From: Symsagittifera roscoffensis
Taxonomy: Eukaryota; Xenacoelomorpha; Acoela; Convolutidae
Assembly (NCBI RefSeq): GCF_963678635.1
Contig: NC_087064.1
Location: forward strand, 60,086,338 to 60,150,337
Direction: 5' to 3'
DNA length: 64,000 nucleotides
Positions 1 to 12,080 of this stretch are shown here, in pieces. Numbering within the stretch: the first letter of the stretch is position 1; each line of letters starts with the position of its first letter. The notes under the pieces are model-generated. The model was not told the DNA's origin, ran no database searches, and saw nothing but the letters and a program-made list of their open reading frames with translations. A program made the position numbers and the translations under genes.

Positions 1-479
1 GAAAATGATTAGAAATAGGAACAAAAACAATAAAACATAAAAAGACAGTGAATTTGAATTCCAGATTAGGTGGATCAAATCTTTATATTTATTAAAATAG
101 TATACCCATACTGTTTTCCAATTAGACCGATCGTCTCGATCAAATATGTAACGTTTTATAGGTGCCCAAGTGTAAAATTGAATAAGCGAATACCTACTGT
201 TTTGAGGAAACGTTTTTACTTGAGCAGAGCTTGGAAACAGGTTCTTCGGTTTTCTCTCGAGAGGTTTAGCACCCTTCGCGCTTAGGGTAATTTTCGGGTT
301 TCGACTTTCATCGGATTGAAACAGAGAAGGTAATTTTAGGGGACTAGAGCTCTAGAGTGGGTACTGGGATAGTGGTTCAGGAATTCCAATACTCGACACA
401 AGGTACAGGGAAGATCATCAATCAGACGAAGAAACACTTGAGCTACGAGGTTGGAAGAAGTGCAAAGACTCTAGCCGGC
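1..479 (+). repeat. Retroelement leader, upstream copy
   Basis: This stretch matches, with small differences, the leader downstream of the primer-binding-like site of the second element copy (from about 8364 through the 691-bp repeat region). It runs straight into the 62-bp tandem array. In the second copy the same segment lies about 260 bp after an LTR-like end, so the LTR of this first copy probably lies just left of the window. The short open frames here have no coding character and I take this as untranslated leader. Confidence 0.7.
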
Positions 480-3400
480 GGTCCCAACACACGAGCGAAG
501 GGTCCTAGGAGGGTTCAGAAAAAATCCCGGGACAGTACGAAGTATGCCACACTCGAGCGAAGTCTCCTAGGAGGGTTCAGAAAAGTCCTGGGACAGCACT
601 CGAGCGAAGTCTCCTAGGAGGGTTCAGAAAAAGTCCTGGGACAGTACGAAGTGTCTCAACACTCGAGCGAAGTCTCCTAGGAGGGTTCAGAAAAATCCTG
701 GGACAGTACGAAGTATCCCAACACTCAAGCGAAGGGTCCTAGGAGGGTTCAGAAAAGTCCTGGGACAGTACGAAGTGTCCCAACACTCGAGCGAAGTCTC
801 CTAGTAGGGTTCAGAAAAGTCCTGTGACAGTAACGAAGTTCCCAACACTTAAGCAAAGGGTGCTAGGAGAGTTCAGAAAAATCCTGGGACAGTACGAAGT
901 GTCCCAACACTTGAGCGAAGTCTCCTAGGAGGGTTCAGAAAAGTCCTGTGACAGTAACGAAGTTCCCAACACTTAAGCAAAGGGTGCTAGGAGAGTTCAG
1001 AAAAATCCTGGGACAGCACTCGAGCGAAGTCTCCTAGGAGGGTTCAGAAAAGTCCTGGGACAGTAATGAAGTGTCCCAACACTTGAGCGAAGGGTCCTAG
1101 GAGGGTGCAGAAAAGTCCTGGGAAAGTACGAAGTGTCTCAACACTCGAGCGAAGTCTCCTAGGAGGGTTCAGAAAAGTCCTGGGACAGTACGAAGTATCC
1201 CAACACTCAAGCGAAGGGTTCTAGGAGGGTTTAGAAAAAGTCCCGGGACAGTACGAAGTGTCCCAACACTCGAACGAAGTCTCCTAGGAGGGTTCAGAAA
1301 AGTCATGTGACAGTAACGAAGTGTCCCAACACTTAAGCAAAGGTTGCTAGGAGGGTTCAGAAAAGTCCTGGGACAGTACGAAGTGTCCCAACACTTGAGC
1401 AAAGGGTCCTAGGAGGGTTCAGAAAAGTCATGGGAGAGTACGAAGTGTCCCAACACTTAAGCAAAGGGTCCTAGGAGGGTTCAGAAAAGTCCTGGGACAG
1501 TACGAAGTGTCCCAAAACTTAAGCAAAGAGTCCTAGGAGGGTTCAGAAAAGTCCTGGAACAGTACGAAGTGTCCCAACATTTAAGCAAAGGGTGCTAGGA
1601 GGGTTCAGAAAAGTCCTGGGACAGTACAAAGTGTCCCAGCACTTAAGCAGAGAGTCCTAGGAGGGTTCAGAAAAGTCCTGGGACAGTACGAAGTGTCCCA
1701 ACACTTAAGCAAATAGTCCTAGGAGGGTCCATAAAAGTCCTGGGACAGTACGAAGTGTCCCAACACTTAAGCAAAGGGTCCTAGGAGGGTTCACAAAAGT
1801 CCTGGGACTGTACGAAGTGTCCCTACACTCGAGCGAAGTCTCCTAGGAGGGTTCAAAAAAGTCCTGGGACAGTACGAAGTATCCCAACACTCAAGCGAAG
1901 GGTCCTAGGAGGGTTCAGAAAAGTCCTGGGACAGTACGAAGTGTCCCAACACTCGAGCGAAGTCTCCTAGTAGGGTTCAGAAAAGTCCTGTGACAGTAAC
2001 GAAGTTCCCAACACTTAAGCAAAGGGTGCTAGGAGAGTTCAGAAAAATCCTGGGACAGTACGAAGTGTCCCAACAATTGAGCGAAGTCTCCTAGGAGGGT
2101 TCAGAAAAGTCCTGTGACAGTAACGAAGTTCCCAACACTTAAGCAAAGGGTGCTAGGAGAGTTCAGAAAAATCCTGGGACAGCACTCGAGCGAAGTCTCC
2201 TAGGAGGGTTCAGAAAAGTCCTGGGACAGTAATGAAGTGTCCCAACACTTGAGCGAAGGGTCCTAGGAGGGTGCAGAAAAGTCCTGGGAAAGTACGAAGT
2301 GTCTCAACACTCGAGCGAAGTCTCCTAGGAGGGTTCAGAAAAGTCCTGGGACAGTACGAAGTATCCCAACACTCAAGCGAAGGGTTCTAGGAGGGTCCAG
2401 AAAAGTCCTGGGACAGTACGAAGTGTCCCAACACTTGAGCGAAGGGTCCTAGGAGGGTTTAGAAAAAGTCCTGGGACAGTACGAAGTGTCCCAACACTCG
2501 AACGAAGTCTCCTAGGAGGGTTCAGAAAAGTCATGTGACAGTAACGAAGTGTCCCAACACTTAAGCAAAGGTTGCTAGGAGGGTTCAGAAAAGTCCTGGG
2601 ACAGTACGAAGTGTCCCAACACTTGAGCAAAGGGTCCTAGGAGGGTTCAGAAAAGTCATGGGAGAGTACGAAGTGTCCCAACACTTAAGCAAAGGGTCCT
2701 AGGAGGGTTCAGAAAAGTCCTGGGACAGTACGAAGTGTCCCAAAACTTAAGCAAAGAGTCCTAGGAGGGTTCAGAAAAGTCCTGGAACAGTACGAAGTGT
2801 CCCAACATTTAAGCAAAGGGTGCTAGGAGGGTTCAGAAAAGTCCTGGGACAGTACAAAGTGTCCCAACACTTAAGCAGAGAGTCCTAGGAGGGTTCAGAA
2901 AAGTCCTGGGACAGTACGAAGTGTCCCAACACTTAAGCAAATAGTCCTAGGAGGGTCCATAAAAGTCCTGGGACAGTACGAAGTGTCCCAACACTTAAGC
3001 AAAGGGTCCTAGGAGGGTTCACAAAAGTCCTGGGACTGTACGAAGTGTCCCTACACTCGAGCGAAGTCTCCTAGGAGGGTTCAAAAAAGTCATGGGTCAG
3101 TAACGAAGTGTCCCAATACTTAAGCGAAGGGTCCTAGGAGGGGTCAGAAAAGTCCTGGGACAGTACAAAGTGTCCCAACACTTGAGCCAAGGGTGCTAAG
3201 AGGGTTCAGAAAAAGCCCTGGGCCAGTACGAAGTGTCCCAACACTTAGGCAAAGAGTCCTAGGAGGGTTCAAAAAAATCCTGGGACAGTACGAAGTGTCC
3301 CAACACTTGAGCCAAGGGTCCTAAGAGGGTTCAGAAAAAGCCCTGGGACAGTACGAAGTGTCCCAACACTTAAGCAAAGGGTCCGAGGAGGGTTCAGAAA

Positions 3401-5690
3401 AGTCCTGGGACAGTACGAAGTGTCCCAAAACTTAAGCAAAGAGTCCTAGGAGGGTTCAGAAAAGTCCTGGGACACTACGAAGTGTCCCAACACTTAACTA
3501 AAGAGTCCTAGGAGGGTCCATAAAAGTCCTGGGACAGTACGAAGTGTCCCAACACTTAAGCAATGCGTCCTAGGAGGGTTCAGAAAAGTCCTGGGACAGT
3601 ACGAAGTGTCCCAACACTCGAGCGAAGTCTCCTAGGAGGGTTCAAAAAAGTCATGGGTCAGTAACGAAGTGTCCCAACACTTAAGCGAAGGGTCCTAGGA
3701 GGGTTCAGAAAAGTCCTGGGACAGTACAAAGTGTCCCAACACTTGAGCCAAGGGTCCTAAGAGGGTTCAGAAAAAGCCCTGGGCCAGTACGAAGTGTCCC
3801 AACACTTAAGCAAAGAGTCCTAGGAGGGTTCAAAAAAATCCTAAGACAGTACGAAGTGTCCCAACACTTGAGCCAAGGGTCCTAAGAGGGTTCAGACAAA
3901 GCCCTGGGACAGTACGAAGTGTTCCAACACTTAAGCAAAGGGTCCTAGAAGGGTTCAGAAAAGTCCTGGGACAGTACGAAGTGTCCCAAAACTTATGCAA
4001 AGAGTCCTAGGAGGGTTCAGAAAAGTCCTGGAACAGTACGAAGTAACCCAACATTTAAGCAAAGGGTGCTAGGAGGGTTCAGAAAAGTCCTGGGACAGTA
4101 CAAAGTGTCCCAACACTTAAGCAGAGAGTCCTAGGAGGGTTCAGAAAAGTCCTGGGACACTACGAAGTGTCCCAACACTTAAGCAAAGAGTCCTAGGAGG
4201 GTCCATAAAAGTCCTGGGACAGTACGAAGTGTCCCAACACTTAAGCAAAGGGTCCTAGGAGGGTTCAGAAAAGTCCTGGGACAGTACGAAGTGTCCCAAA
4301 ACTCGAGCGAAGTCTCCTAGGAGGGTTCAAAAAAGTCATGGGTCAGTAACGAAGTGTCCCAACACTTAAGCGAAGGGTCCTAAGAGGGTTCAAAAAAATC
4401 CTGGGACAGTAGGAAGTGTCCCAAAACTTTAGCCAAGGGTCCTAAGAGGGTTCAGAAAAAGCCCTAGGCAAGTACGAAGTGTCCCAACACTTAAGCAAAG
4501 AGTCCTAGGAGGGTTCAAAAAAATCCTGGGACAGTACGAAGTGTCCCAACACTTGAGCCAAGGGTCCTAAGAGGGTTCAGAAAAAGGCCTGGGACAGTAC
4601 GAAGTGTCCCAACACTTAAGCAAAGGGTCCTAGGAGGGTTCAAAAAAGTCCTGGGACAGTACGAAGTGTCCCAACACTTAAGCGAAGGGTCCTAGGAGGG
4701 TTCAGAAAAATGCTGGCACAGTACGAAGTGTCCCAACACTTGAGCCAAGGGTCCTAAGAGGGTTCACAAAAAGCCCTGGGCCAGTACGAAGTGTCCCAAC
4801 ACTTAAGCAAAGAGTCCTAGGAGGGTTCAAAAAAATCCTGGGACAGTACGAAGTGTCCCAACACTTGAGCCAAGGGTCCTATGAGGTTTCAGAAAAAGCC
4901 CTGGGACAGTAAGAAGTGTCCCAACACTTCAGCAAAGGGTCCTAGGAGGGTTCAGAAAAGTCCTGGGACAGTACGAAGTGTCCCAAAACTTAAGCAAAGA
5001 GTCCTAGGAGGGTTCAGAAAAGTCCAGGAACAGTACGAAGTGTCCCAACATTTAAGCAAAGGGTGCTAGGAGGGTTCAGAAAAGTCCTGGGACAGTACAA
5101 AGTGTCCCAACACTTAAGCAGAGAGTCCTAGGAGAGTTCAGAAAAGTCCTGGGACATTACGAAACGTCCCAACACTTAAGCAAAGAGTCTTAGGAGGTTC
5201 CATAAAAGTCCTGGGACAGTTCGAAGTGTCCCAACACTTAAGCAAAGGGTCCTAGGAGGGTTCAGAAAAATCCTGGGACAGTACGAAGTGTCCCAACACT
5301 TGAGCCAAGGGTCCTAAGAGGGTTCAGAAAAAGCTCTGGGCCAGTACGAAGTGTCCCAACACTTAAGCAAAGAGTCCTAGGAGGGTTCAAAAAAATCCTG
5401 GGACAGTAAGAAATGTCCCAACACTTGAGCCAAGGGTCGTAAGAGGGTTCAGAAAAAGCCCTGGGACAGTACGAAATGTCCCAACACTTAAGCAAAGAGT
5501 CCTAGGAGGGTTCAGAAAAGTCCTCGGGCAGTACGAAGTGTCCCAACACTTAAGCAAAGTGTCCTAGGAGGGTTCAGAAAAGTCCTGGGACAGTACGAAG
5601 TGTCCCAACACTTGAGCGAAGGGTCTTAGGAGAGTACCAAGGAATCCTGGGAAAGTATTAAAGCATCCCAAAACTAGAACGAAGGGTCCT
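480..5690 (+). repeat. 62-bp tandem repeat array, about 84 units
   Basis: The unit has four landmarks in fixed order: a CCTAGGAGGGTTCAGAAAAG block, TGGGACA, TGTCCCA, and a variable CTTAAG/CTCGAG/CTTGAG hexamer. TGGGACA and TGTCCCA are reverse complements separated by 8 nt, so most units can form a 7-bp hairpin. Some units are shortened by loss of the segment after GGGACAG. A block of roughly 1.2 kb is duplicated inside the array (about 0.7-1.85 kb and 1.86-3.08 kb). The array sits between retroelement leader and gag, and a short array of the same unit lies in the same place in the second copy (11251-11690), so it belongs to the element and is not an independent satellite. Confidence 0.93.
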
Positions 5691-6024
5691 ATGGACTGAA
5701 ATTGATTTACATTCAAAACTGTTTTAGACTAATTCGACTGATTTTAGTTTTTAATACCTTAGGAACTTTTTAAAATAATTTCAATCGGATATTACAATAG
5801 GGACTTGTAAATTTTAAAATTGTAAATAAAGAAAATTGTATATGGATATCATGAAGCTAAAAAGGGTATCGATAACTGAAAGAAAAGCAACGGGACTAAA
5901 GCAAAATCAAACCTCGGCGCAACGGAAACAACACTATCAAATCCGAAGGTAATGAGAAAGACTATTTCAGTGAACATGGTCAATACAAGAAGCGTAAAAG
6001 AACATAAGGCCAAGGAGAAAATCA
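5691..6024 (+). repeat. Pre-gag leader, copy 1
   Basis: Nearly identical to 11747-12080 in the second copy. It separates the 62-bp array from the gag start codon in both. It is AT-rich and has no reading frame of its own. Confidence 0.75.
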
Positions 6025-6524
6025 ATGGAAGAACCAACTGCACCGGCTAGAGAAATTGATCTTGAGACACCAGATCAGAGTATTGACGGGGTGGAAAGGG
6101 AAACGACGGAATCAACACCAATGCCAAATGCAGAAGAACAGGAAAAGAAAACGATAGAGTTCTCACCGATTGAAAATGTAGAGGAAACAACAAGCAACAC
6201 GCCGGAAATGATGAAAGACGATTCTCAAACGAAAAGAACGTCATTCACAGAGAAGATTGCAGCAATAATCGGAATGAAACCAACAGAGAAAGAGGAGGAG
6301 GAGAAGTGTCTGCAATTATGACGGAGGCCAAACAAGACGAAGAGCAGGTCACATATGGAGCAATGGCAAATCAAGAAAAAACAACTTCACTGAGCTAGGC
6401 GACTTGATGGCAAAGCTGGAACAAATCGACAAGACGCTGAAACCAAGCGAGGAAGACCGCAAGAGCTAAAAAGGGAAGTACGACAAAACAAGAATGAGAA
6501 CCTAGACAACTACATTATCCTGGC
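6025..6524 (+). pseudogene. Gag N-terminal fragment, Ty3/gypsy-like, copy 1
   Basis: The first 80-odd codons match the gag frame that starts at 12081: an acidic, Thr/Glu-rich N-terminus beginning MEEPTAPAREID. A deletion of about 40 bp relative to the second copy (after the KEKEE-like stretch) shifts the frame to a stop at 6319. Sequence similar to the second copy continues out of frame to about 6524, where the copies part after ATCCTGGCA. What follows belongs to a LINE. This is a truncated, dead gag. The start was chosen because both copies share the ATG and the same preceding leader. Confidence 0.75.
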
Positions 6525-6639
6525 AATTACTTTAATGCCCTTTAGACACAAAGCAGATATAAAAATCAGAAAATGGTTTTTTTTCTGAAAAATAAAACAC
6601 TCGAATTAGACGACTGACTACAGTTGCAAAATTTATCAT

Positions 6640-7075
6640 CACTATTCTATAAGATCCAGAGTTTATACTAAGCAGAAAGGCGTCAAAATTTTTCAAAATT
6701 TCTGTTAACTAACGCATACGACTTAGTATGTATATCTGAAACCTGGCTAATTGACAATACACTAGACAGAGAACTCTTCCTCTCGGGTTTTAACTGTTTT
6801 TGGGACAACAGAAAATCAAATTCTAACACAACTGTACATGGAGGCATTATGATTTGTGTAAAGGCTTCTTTTAAATCAGATTAAGTGATCTTTAACACAA
6901 ACGGCTCTGCAATTGGGTGCTACGTTACTGTAAAGAGTTGCATATTACTTCAAATTTGTTGTTATATACCTCCTTCAAATATCAACTAAGATATCCAATA
7001 ATCTCAATGTCTGCAGAACTTTTTTTAAAAAGGAAGTATATTTATTGCAATGGCAATTTTGACAAAAAAAAGAAT
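6640..7075 (+). pseudogene. LINE endonuclease (APE-type) fragment
   Basis: Translated by eye, 6711-6880 gives an uninterrupted stretch with DLVCISETWL, then a GGIMICVK block. Both are typical of the apurinic-like endonuclease at the start of Jockey/CR1/L2-type LINE ORF2. A few dozen codons later CYIPPSN and a YCNGNFD stretch fit the next two conserved blocks (YRPP and GDFN), with frame changes between them. The fragment starts where the first gag copy breaks off and ends before the LTR-like repeat. A LINE reverse transcriptase fragment at 37715 may be its other half. Confidence 0.75.
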
Positions 7076-7225
7076 CTTATGAAAAAACATCCTCTTCAAT
7101 CATTTTGCTGGTTTGAGACAAAATGTCTTGTAGGTGATTGGTTTAAAGGGCTGAACCATCTCATTAAAGATGCCATACTCAAACGCATAAGTCATCCAGC
7201 GCCTTACCATGTGCCAGTCGGTCAT

Positions 7226-8099
7226 ATTTGGAAGTTTGACCGTAAGAAAACGTTTGGTCGTGATTTTTGGGTGAAATGCAATTTTTAAAAAATACGAATT
7301 GGGCATGTCATGCTCAAGTTTCTCGCGAAAACTGAAAATATCAGTAAAATAAGATCAGAAGAGTCGAACTACAATCGCGGGAAAGTAGTCAAAAATAGCA
7401 GTGGGATTTGCTATTCGCAATTTCCGATTCATAATTCGAACGAGAATAGAGCTGTCTTGTTCGTGGCAGGAGAAAGAAAACAATCGCGAGTGAAAGGAGA
7501 GTAAAATTCAAGTGGACCAGAGTCAACCTTCGGTGGAAAGGTGGACAACCGAAGTCTCCCAATGGTCCAGAACCAAAACATATTTCTTGAGCAAAAACTA
7601 ATTCATTACAATCTTCTCGAGTTAAACTTAATTACCCATCAATTCTAGAGTTGCTTTGTAGTTTAGTTACTCGATTCTAGAGGTCGTGTCGGTATGTGAG
7701 TACCAAATTTAATTTTCTTGAGTGTGTTTTATATTGTTATGTTGAGTTAGTGAGGGTTTTAAGGTTGATCCATCTGAAATTGATCAAAGGTCCACTGTCT
7801 AATAAAAAGTAACTATGCATAAGGTTCCGACCCAGGTTTTAACGGCGTTTGCGTGTTTAAGGTATTTTGAGGCCTAAGTATGGGGACGTTCTTATTTGCT
7901 AGAGTGTGTGGGGTATTTTGGTAGTGGCTTATAAGCTGTAACGCGGGTTTTAGTCTCATGTCGCAAGTGAACCGAATTGCGTTCGAGGTAGAAAAACACA
8001 AGAGATAGTGTCCCTGACTCTTGAGCCGATGGTTATAGGGCCTATTTTTATTTAACCTCAAATGTGACTTAGGTAGGCGACTGTTACAGTGTGTTTTCA
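7226..8099 (+). repeat. 5' LTR-like direct repeat
   Basis: Aligns with 36851-37714 over its whole length, with substitutions and small indels that I judge to exceed ten per cent. It contains an AATAAA signal (7801-7806) in a conserved GTCTAATAAAAAGTAAC context, as expected for the R region of an LTR. It ends ...TTTTCA directly before TGGCGCTCC. The left end is uncertain: similarity starts at TATTTGGAAGTTTGACC, not at a clear TG. If the true LTR starts at the TG near 36475 in the other copy, this one is 5'-truncated. Confidence 0.65.
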
Positions 8100-8117
8100 T
8101 GGCGCTCCTGGGTGTTT
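8100..8117 (+). promoter_or_regulatory. Primer-binding-site-like sequence
   Basis: TGGCGCTCCTGGGTG follows directly after the CA that ends the LTR-like repeat. TGG pairs with the CCA end of a tRNA, which is the usual arrangement for minus-strand priming in LTR retroelements. The tRNA was not identified. Confidence 0.45.
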
Positions 8118-8590
8118 TTGCGACATCTAGACTACGGGATCAAACCCACTTGATACAGCTCCGGGCTACATGCCCATTCTAGAGTACCGATGGTACGGTT
8201 CAGCGGGAACGTATTAACCTTCTGGTTGTACCGTGATAGCTTTTTAAGAAAACTTGAGAAAATTTCCCGGTGCGCATTTCGAAACGAGGACTAGCTAACC
8301 GAGTAAGGGGAGTCACTAGGGGAACAAAAAACGAGTAAAAGAGAAAAAGCGAAACAAAAAAATCGAAAATGACTAGAAATAGGAACAAAAACAATAAAAC
8401 ATAAAAAGTCAGTGACTTTGAATTCCAGATTAGGTGGATCAAATCTTTATATTTATTAAAATAGTATACCCATACTGTTTTCCAATAAGACCGATCGTCT
8501 CGATCAAATCAGTAACGTTTTATAGGTGCCCAAGTGTGGGGCGTTGTAACGTTTTCAGATAGCTTTTGATAGCAACGGACCACTAGGAGA
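8118..8590 (+). other. Retroelement leader, no gene
   Basis: Untranslated leader between the primer-binding-like site and the 691-bp repeats. From 8364 it matches the first bases of the window. No supported reading frame. Confidence 0.6.
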
Positions 8591-11250
8591 CTTGGCTGGA
8601 AGAGGTGCCCAGCGAAGTGGGAAAGTGGACTACAAGGAGGCTTGACATTTGGGAGGCTTGACTGGAACAGGTGAACAGAAGGGGGGAAAGTGTGACCAAC
8701 CGGAAGGTGACCAGCCAGCAGTGTGATCAAAGCAAAACAGGGCAAACGGAAGTATGTTTACAGAGGTTCTGTTTGGTCAAACGGGTATCGTTAAAGTCCA
8801 TTTTACATTTTAGGAAATAGGTGTAAAATTGAATAAGCGAATACCTACTGTTTTGAGGAAACGTTTTTACTTGAGCAGAGCTTGGAAACAGGTTATATGG
8901 TTTTCTCTCGAGAGGTTTAGCACCCTTCGGGCTTAGGGTAATTTTCGGGTTTCGACTTTCATCGGATTGAAACAGAGAAGGTAATTTTAGGGGACTCGTA
9001 GCTCGAGAGGTTTAGCACCCTTCGGGCTTAGGGTAATTTTCGGGTTTCGACTTTCATCGGATTGAAACAGAGAAGGTAATTTTAGGGGACTTACTAAAGA
9101 AAATTTTGGAAATTCAGAATTGGGTTTTGGGGATTATTTTTGATACTAGAGCTCTAGAGTGGGTACTGGGATAGTGGTTCAGGAATTCCAATACTCGACA
9201 CAAGGTACATGGGAGATCATCAATCAGTCGAAGAAACACTTGAGCTACGAGGTTGGAAGAAGTGCAAAGACTCTAGCCGGCGGTCTTGGGATAGTGATCT
9301 AAGTGTCCCAACACTAAGGAACAAGAGATCCGACTGTGCCAACACTAAGGAACAAGAGATCCAATTGTCCCAACACTCGAGCTGGAAGAGGTGCCCAGCG
9401 AAGTGGGAAAGTGGACTACAAGGAGGCTTGACAACTGGGAGGCTTGACTGGAACAGGTGACCAGAAGGGGGGAAAGTGTGACCAACCGGAAGGTGACCAG
9501 CCAGCAGTGTGATCAAAGCAGAACAGGGCAAACGGAAGTATGTTTACAGAGGTTCTGTTTGGTCAAACGGGTATCGTTAAAGTCCATTTTACATTTTAGG
9601 AAATAGGTGTAAAATTGAATAAGCGAATACCTACTGTTTTGAGGAAACGATTTTACTTGAGCAGAGCTTGGAAACAGGTTCTACGGTTTTCTCTCGAGAG
9701 GTTTAGCACCCTTCGGGCTTAGGGTAATTTTCGGGTTTCGACTTTCATCGGATTGAAACAGAGAAGGTAATTTTAGGGGACTTACTAAAGAAAATTTTGG
9801 AAATTCAGAATTGGGTTTTGGGGATTATTTTTGATACTAGAGCTCTAGAGTGGGTACTGGGATAGTGGTTCAGGAATTCCAATACTCGACACAAGGTACA
9901 GGGGAGATCATCAATCAGTCGAAGAAACACTTGAGCTACGAGGTTGGAAGAAGTGCAAAGACTCTAGCCGGCGGTCTTGGGATAGTGATCTAAGTGTCCC
10001 AACACTAAGGAACAAGAGATCCGACTGTGCCAACACTAAGGAACAAGAGATCCAATTGTCCCAACACTCGAGCTGGAAGAGGTGCCCAGCGAAGTGGGAA
10101 AGTGGACTACAAGGAGGCTTGAAAACTGGGAGGCTTGACTGGAACAGGTGACCAGAAGGGGGGAAAGTGTGACCAACCGGAAGGTGACCAGCCAGCAGTG
10201 TGATCAAAGCAGAACAGGGCAAACGGAAGTATGTTTACAGAGGTTCTGTTTGGTCAAACGGGTATCGTTAAAGTCCATTTTACATTTTAGGAAATAGGTG
10301 TAAAATTGAATAAGCGAATACCTACTGTTTTGAGGAAACGTTTTTACTTGAGCAGAGCTTGGAAACAGGTTCTACGGTTTTCTCTCGAGAGGTTTAGCAC
10401 CCTTCGGGCTTAGGGTAATTTTCGGGTTTCGACTTTCATCGGATTGAAACAGAGAAGGTAATTTTAGGGGACTTACTAAAGAAAATTTTGGAAATTCAGA
10501 ATTGGGTTTTGGGGATTATTTTTGATACTAGAGCTCTAGAGTGGGTACTGGGATAGTGGTTCAGGAATTCCAATACTCGACACAAGGTACAGGGGAGATC
10601 ATCAATCAGTCGAAGAAACACTTGAGCTACGAGGTTGGAAGAAGTGCAAAGACTCTAGCCGGCGGTCTTGGGATAGTGATCTAAGTGTCCCAACACTAAG
10701 GAACAAGAGATCCGACTGTGCCAACACTAAGGAACAAGAGATCCAATTGTCCCAACACTCGAGCTGGAAGAGGTGCCCAGCGAAGTGGGAAAGTGGACTA
10801 CAAGGAGGCTTGACAACTGGGAGGCTTGACTGGAACAGGTGACCAGAAGGGGGGAAAGTGTGACCAACCGGAAGGTGACCAGCCAGCAGTGTGATCAAAG
10901 CAGAACAGGGCAAACGGAAGTATGTTTACAGAGGTTCTGTTTGGTCAAACGGGTATCGTTAAAGTCCATTTTACATTTTAGGAAATAGGTGTAAAATTGA
11001 ATAAGCGAATACCTACTGTTTTGAGGAAACGTTTTTACTTGAGCAGAGCTTGGAAACAGGTTCTACGGTTTTCTCTCGAGAGGTTTAGCACCCTTCGGGC
11101 TTAGGGTAATTTTCGGGTTTCGACTTTCATCGGATTGAAACAGAGAAGGTAATTTTAGGGGACTTACTAAAGAAAATTTTGGAAATTCAGAATTGGGTTT
11201 TGGGGATTATTTTTGATACTAGAGCTCTAGAGTGGGTACTGGGATAGTGG
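8591..11250 (+). repeat. 691-bp tandem repeats in the leader
   Basis: The string TTACTAAAGAAAATTTTGG recurs at 9091, 9782, 10473 and 11164, a period of exactly 691 bp. There are three complete units, a partial divergent one before 9091 (with a local duplication of the TTTAGCACCCTTCGGGCTTAG segment) and a partial one after 11164. Units are almost identical, so the expansion is recent. Each contains several GTCCCAACACT-type cores also seen in the 62-bp repeat, so the two repeats share ancestry. The repeated antisense frame of 103 codons is a by-product of the periodicity. Confidence 0.93.
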
Positions 11251-11690
11251 TAGGAGGGTTCAGAAAAGTCCTGGGACAGTACGAAGTGTACCAACACTTA
11301 AGAAAAGGGTCCTAGGAGAGTTCAGAAAAGTCCTGGGACAGTACGAAGTGACCCAACAATTAAGAAAAGGGTCCTAGGAGGGTTCAGAAAAGTCCTGGGA
11401 CAGTACGAAGTGTCCCAACACTTGAGCGAAGGGTCCTAGGAGGGTTCAGAACAGTCCTGGGGCAGTACGAAGTGTCCCAACACTTAAGCAAAGGGTGCTA
11501 GGAGGGTTCAGAAAAGTCCTGGGACAGTACGAAGTGTACCAACACTTAAGAAAAGAGTCCTAGGAGGGTTCAGAAAAGTCCTGGGGCAGTACGAAGTGTC
11601 CCAACACTTAAGCAAAGGGTCCTAGGAGGGTTCAGAAAAGTCCTGGGACAGTACGAAGTGTCCCAACACTTGAGCGAAGGGTCTTAGGAG
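11251..11690 (+). repeat. Short 62-bp tandem array, about 7 units
   Basis: Same 62-bp unit as 480-5690, with the GGGACA/TGTCCC inverted arms, placed between the 691-bp units and the pre-gag leader. It enters abruptly at TAGGAGGG after GATAGTGG. The first copy has roughly twelve times as many units in this position. Confidence 0.9.
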
Positions 11691-12080
11691 AGTACCAAGG
11701 AATCCTGGGAAAACATAAAGCATCCCAAAACTAGAACGAAGGGTCTATGGACTGAAATTGATTTACATTCAAAACTGATTTAGACTAATTCGACTGATTT
11801 TAGTTTTTAATACATTAGGAACTTTTTAAAATAATTTCAATCGGATATTACAATAGGGACTTGTAAATTTTAAAATTGTAAATAAAGAAAATTGTATATG
11901 GATATCATGAAGCTAAAAAGGGTATCGATAACTGAAAGAAAAGCAACGGGACTAAAGCAAAATCAAACCTCGGCGCAACGGAAACAACACTATCAAATCC
12001 GAAGGTAATGAGAAAGACTATTTCAGTGAACATGGTCAATACAAGAAGCGTAAAAGAACATAAGGCCAAGGAGAAAATCA
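11691..12080 (+). repeat. Pre-gag leader, copy 2
   Basis: Nearly identical to the segment before 6025. It holds the end of the last repeat unit and the AT-rich leader preceding the gag ATG. No reading frame of its own. Confidence 0.7.

Noticed and set aside
357-5495. Open frames inside the 62-bp array (for example antisense 1169-1402, 2373-2630 and 5262-5495)
   Set aside because: The encoded peptides repeat with the array period on both strands; they arise from repetition, not from a gene.
480-5690. CRISPR-like array
   Set aside because: Units are contiguous 62-bp repeats with no unique spacers, lie in a eukaryotic retroelement leader and have no cas genes.
5849-6043. Antisense frame of 64 codons, also at 11905-12099
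   Set aside because: Shadow of the pre-gag leader, identical in both copies because the leader is repeated.
9220-10913. Three identical antisense 103-codon frames
   Set aside because: They are spaced exactly 691 bp and are part of the tandem repeat; no start context or domain.
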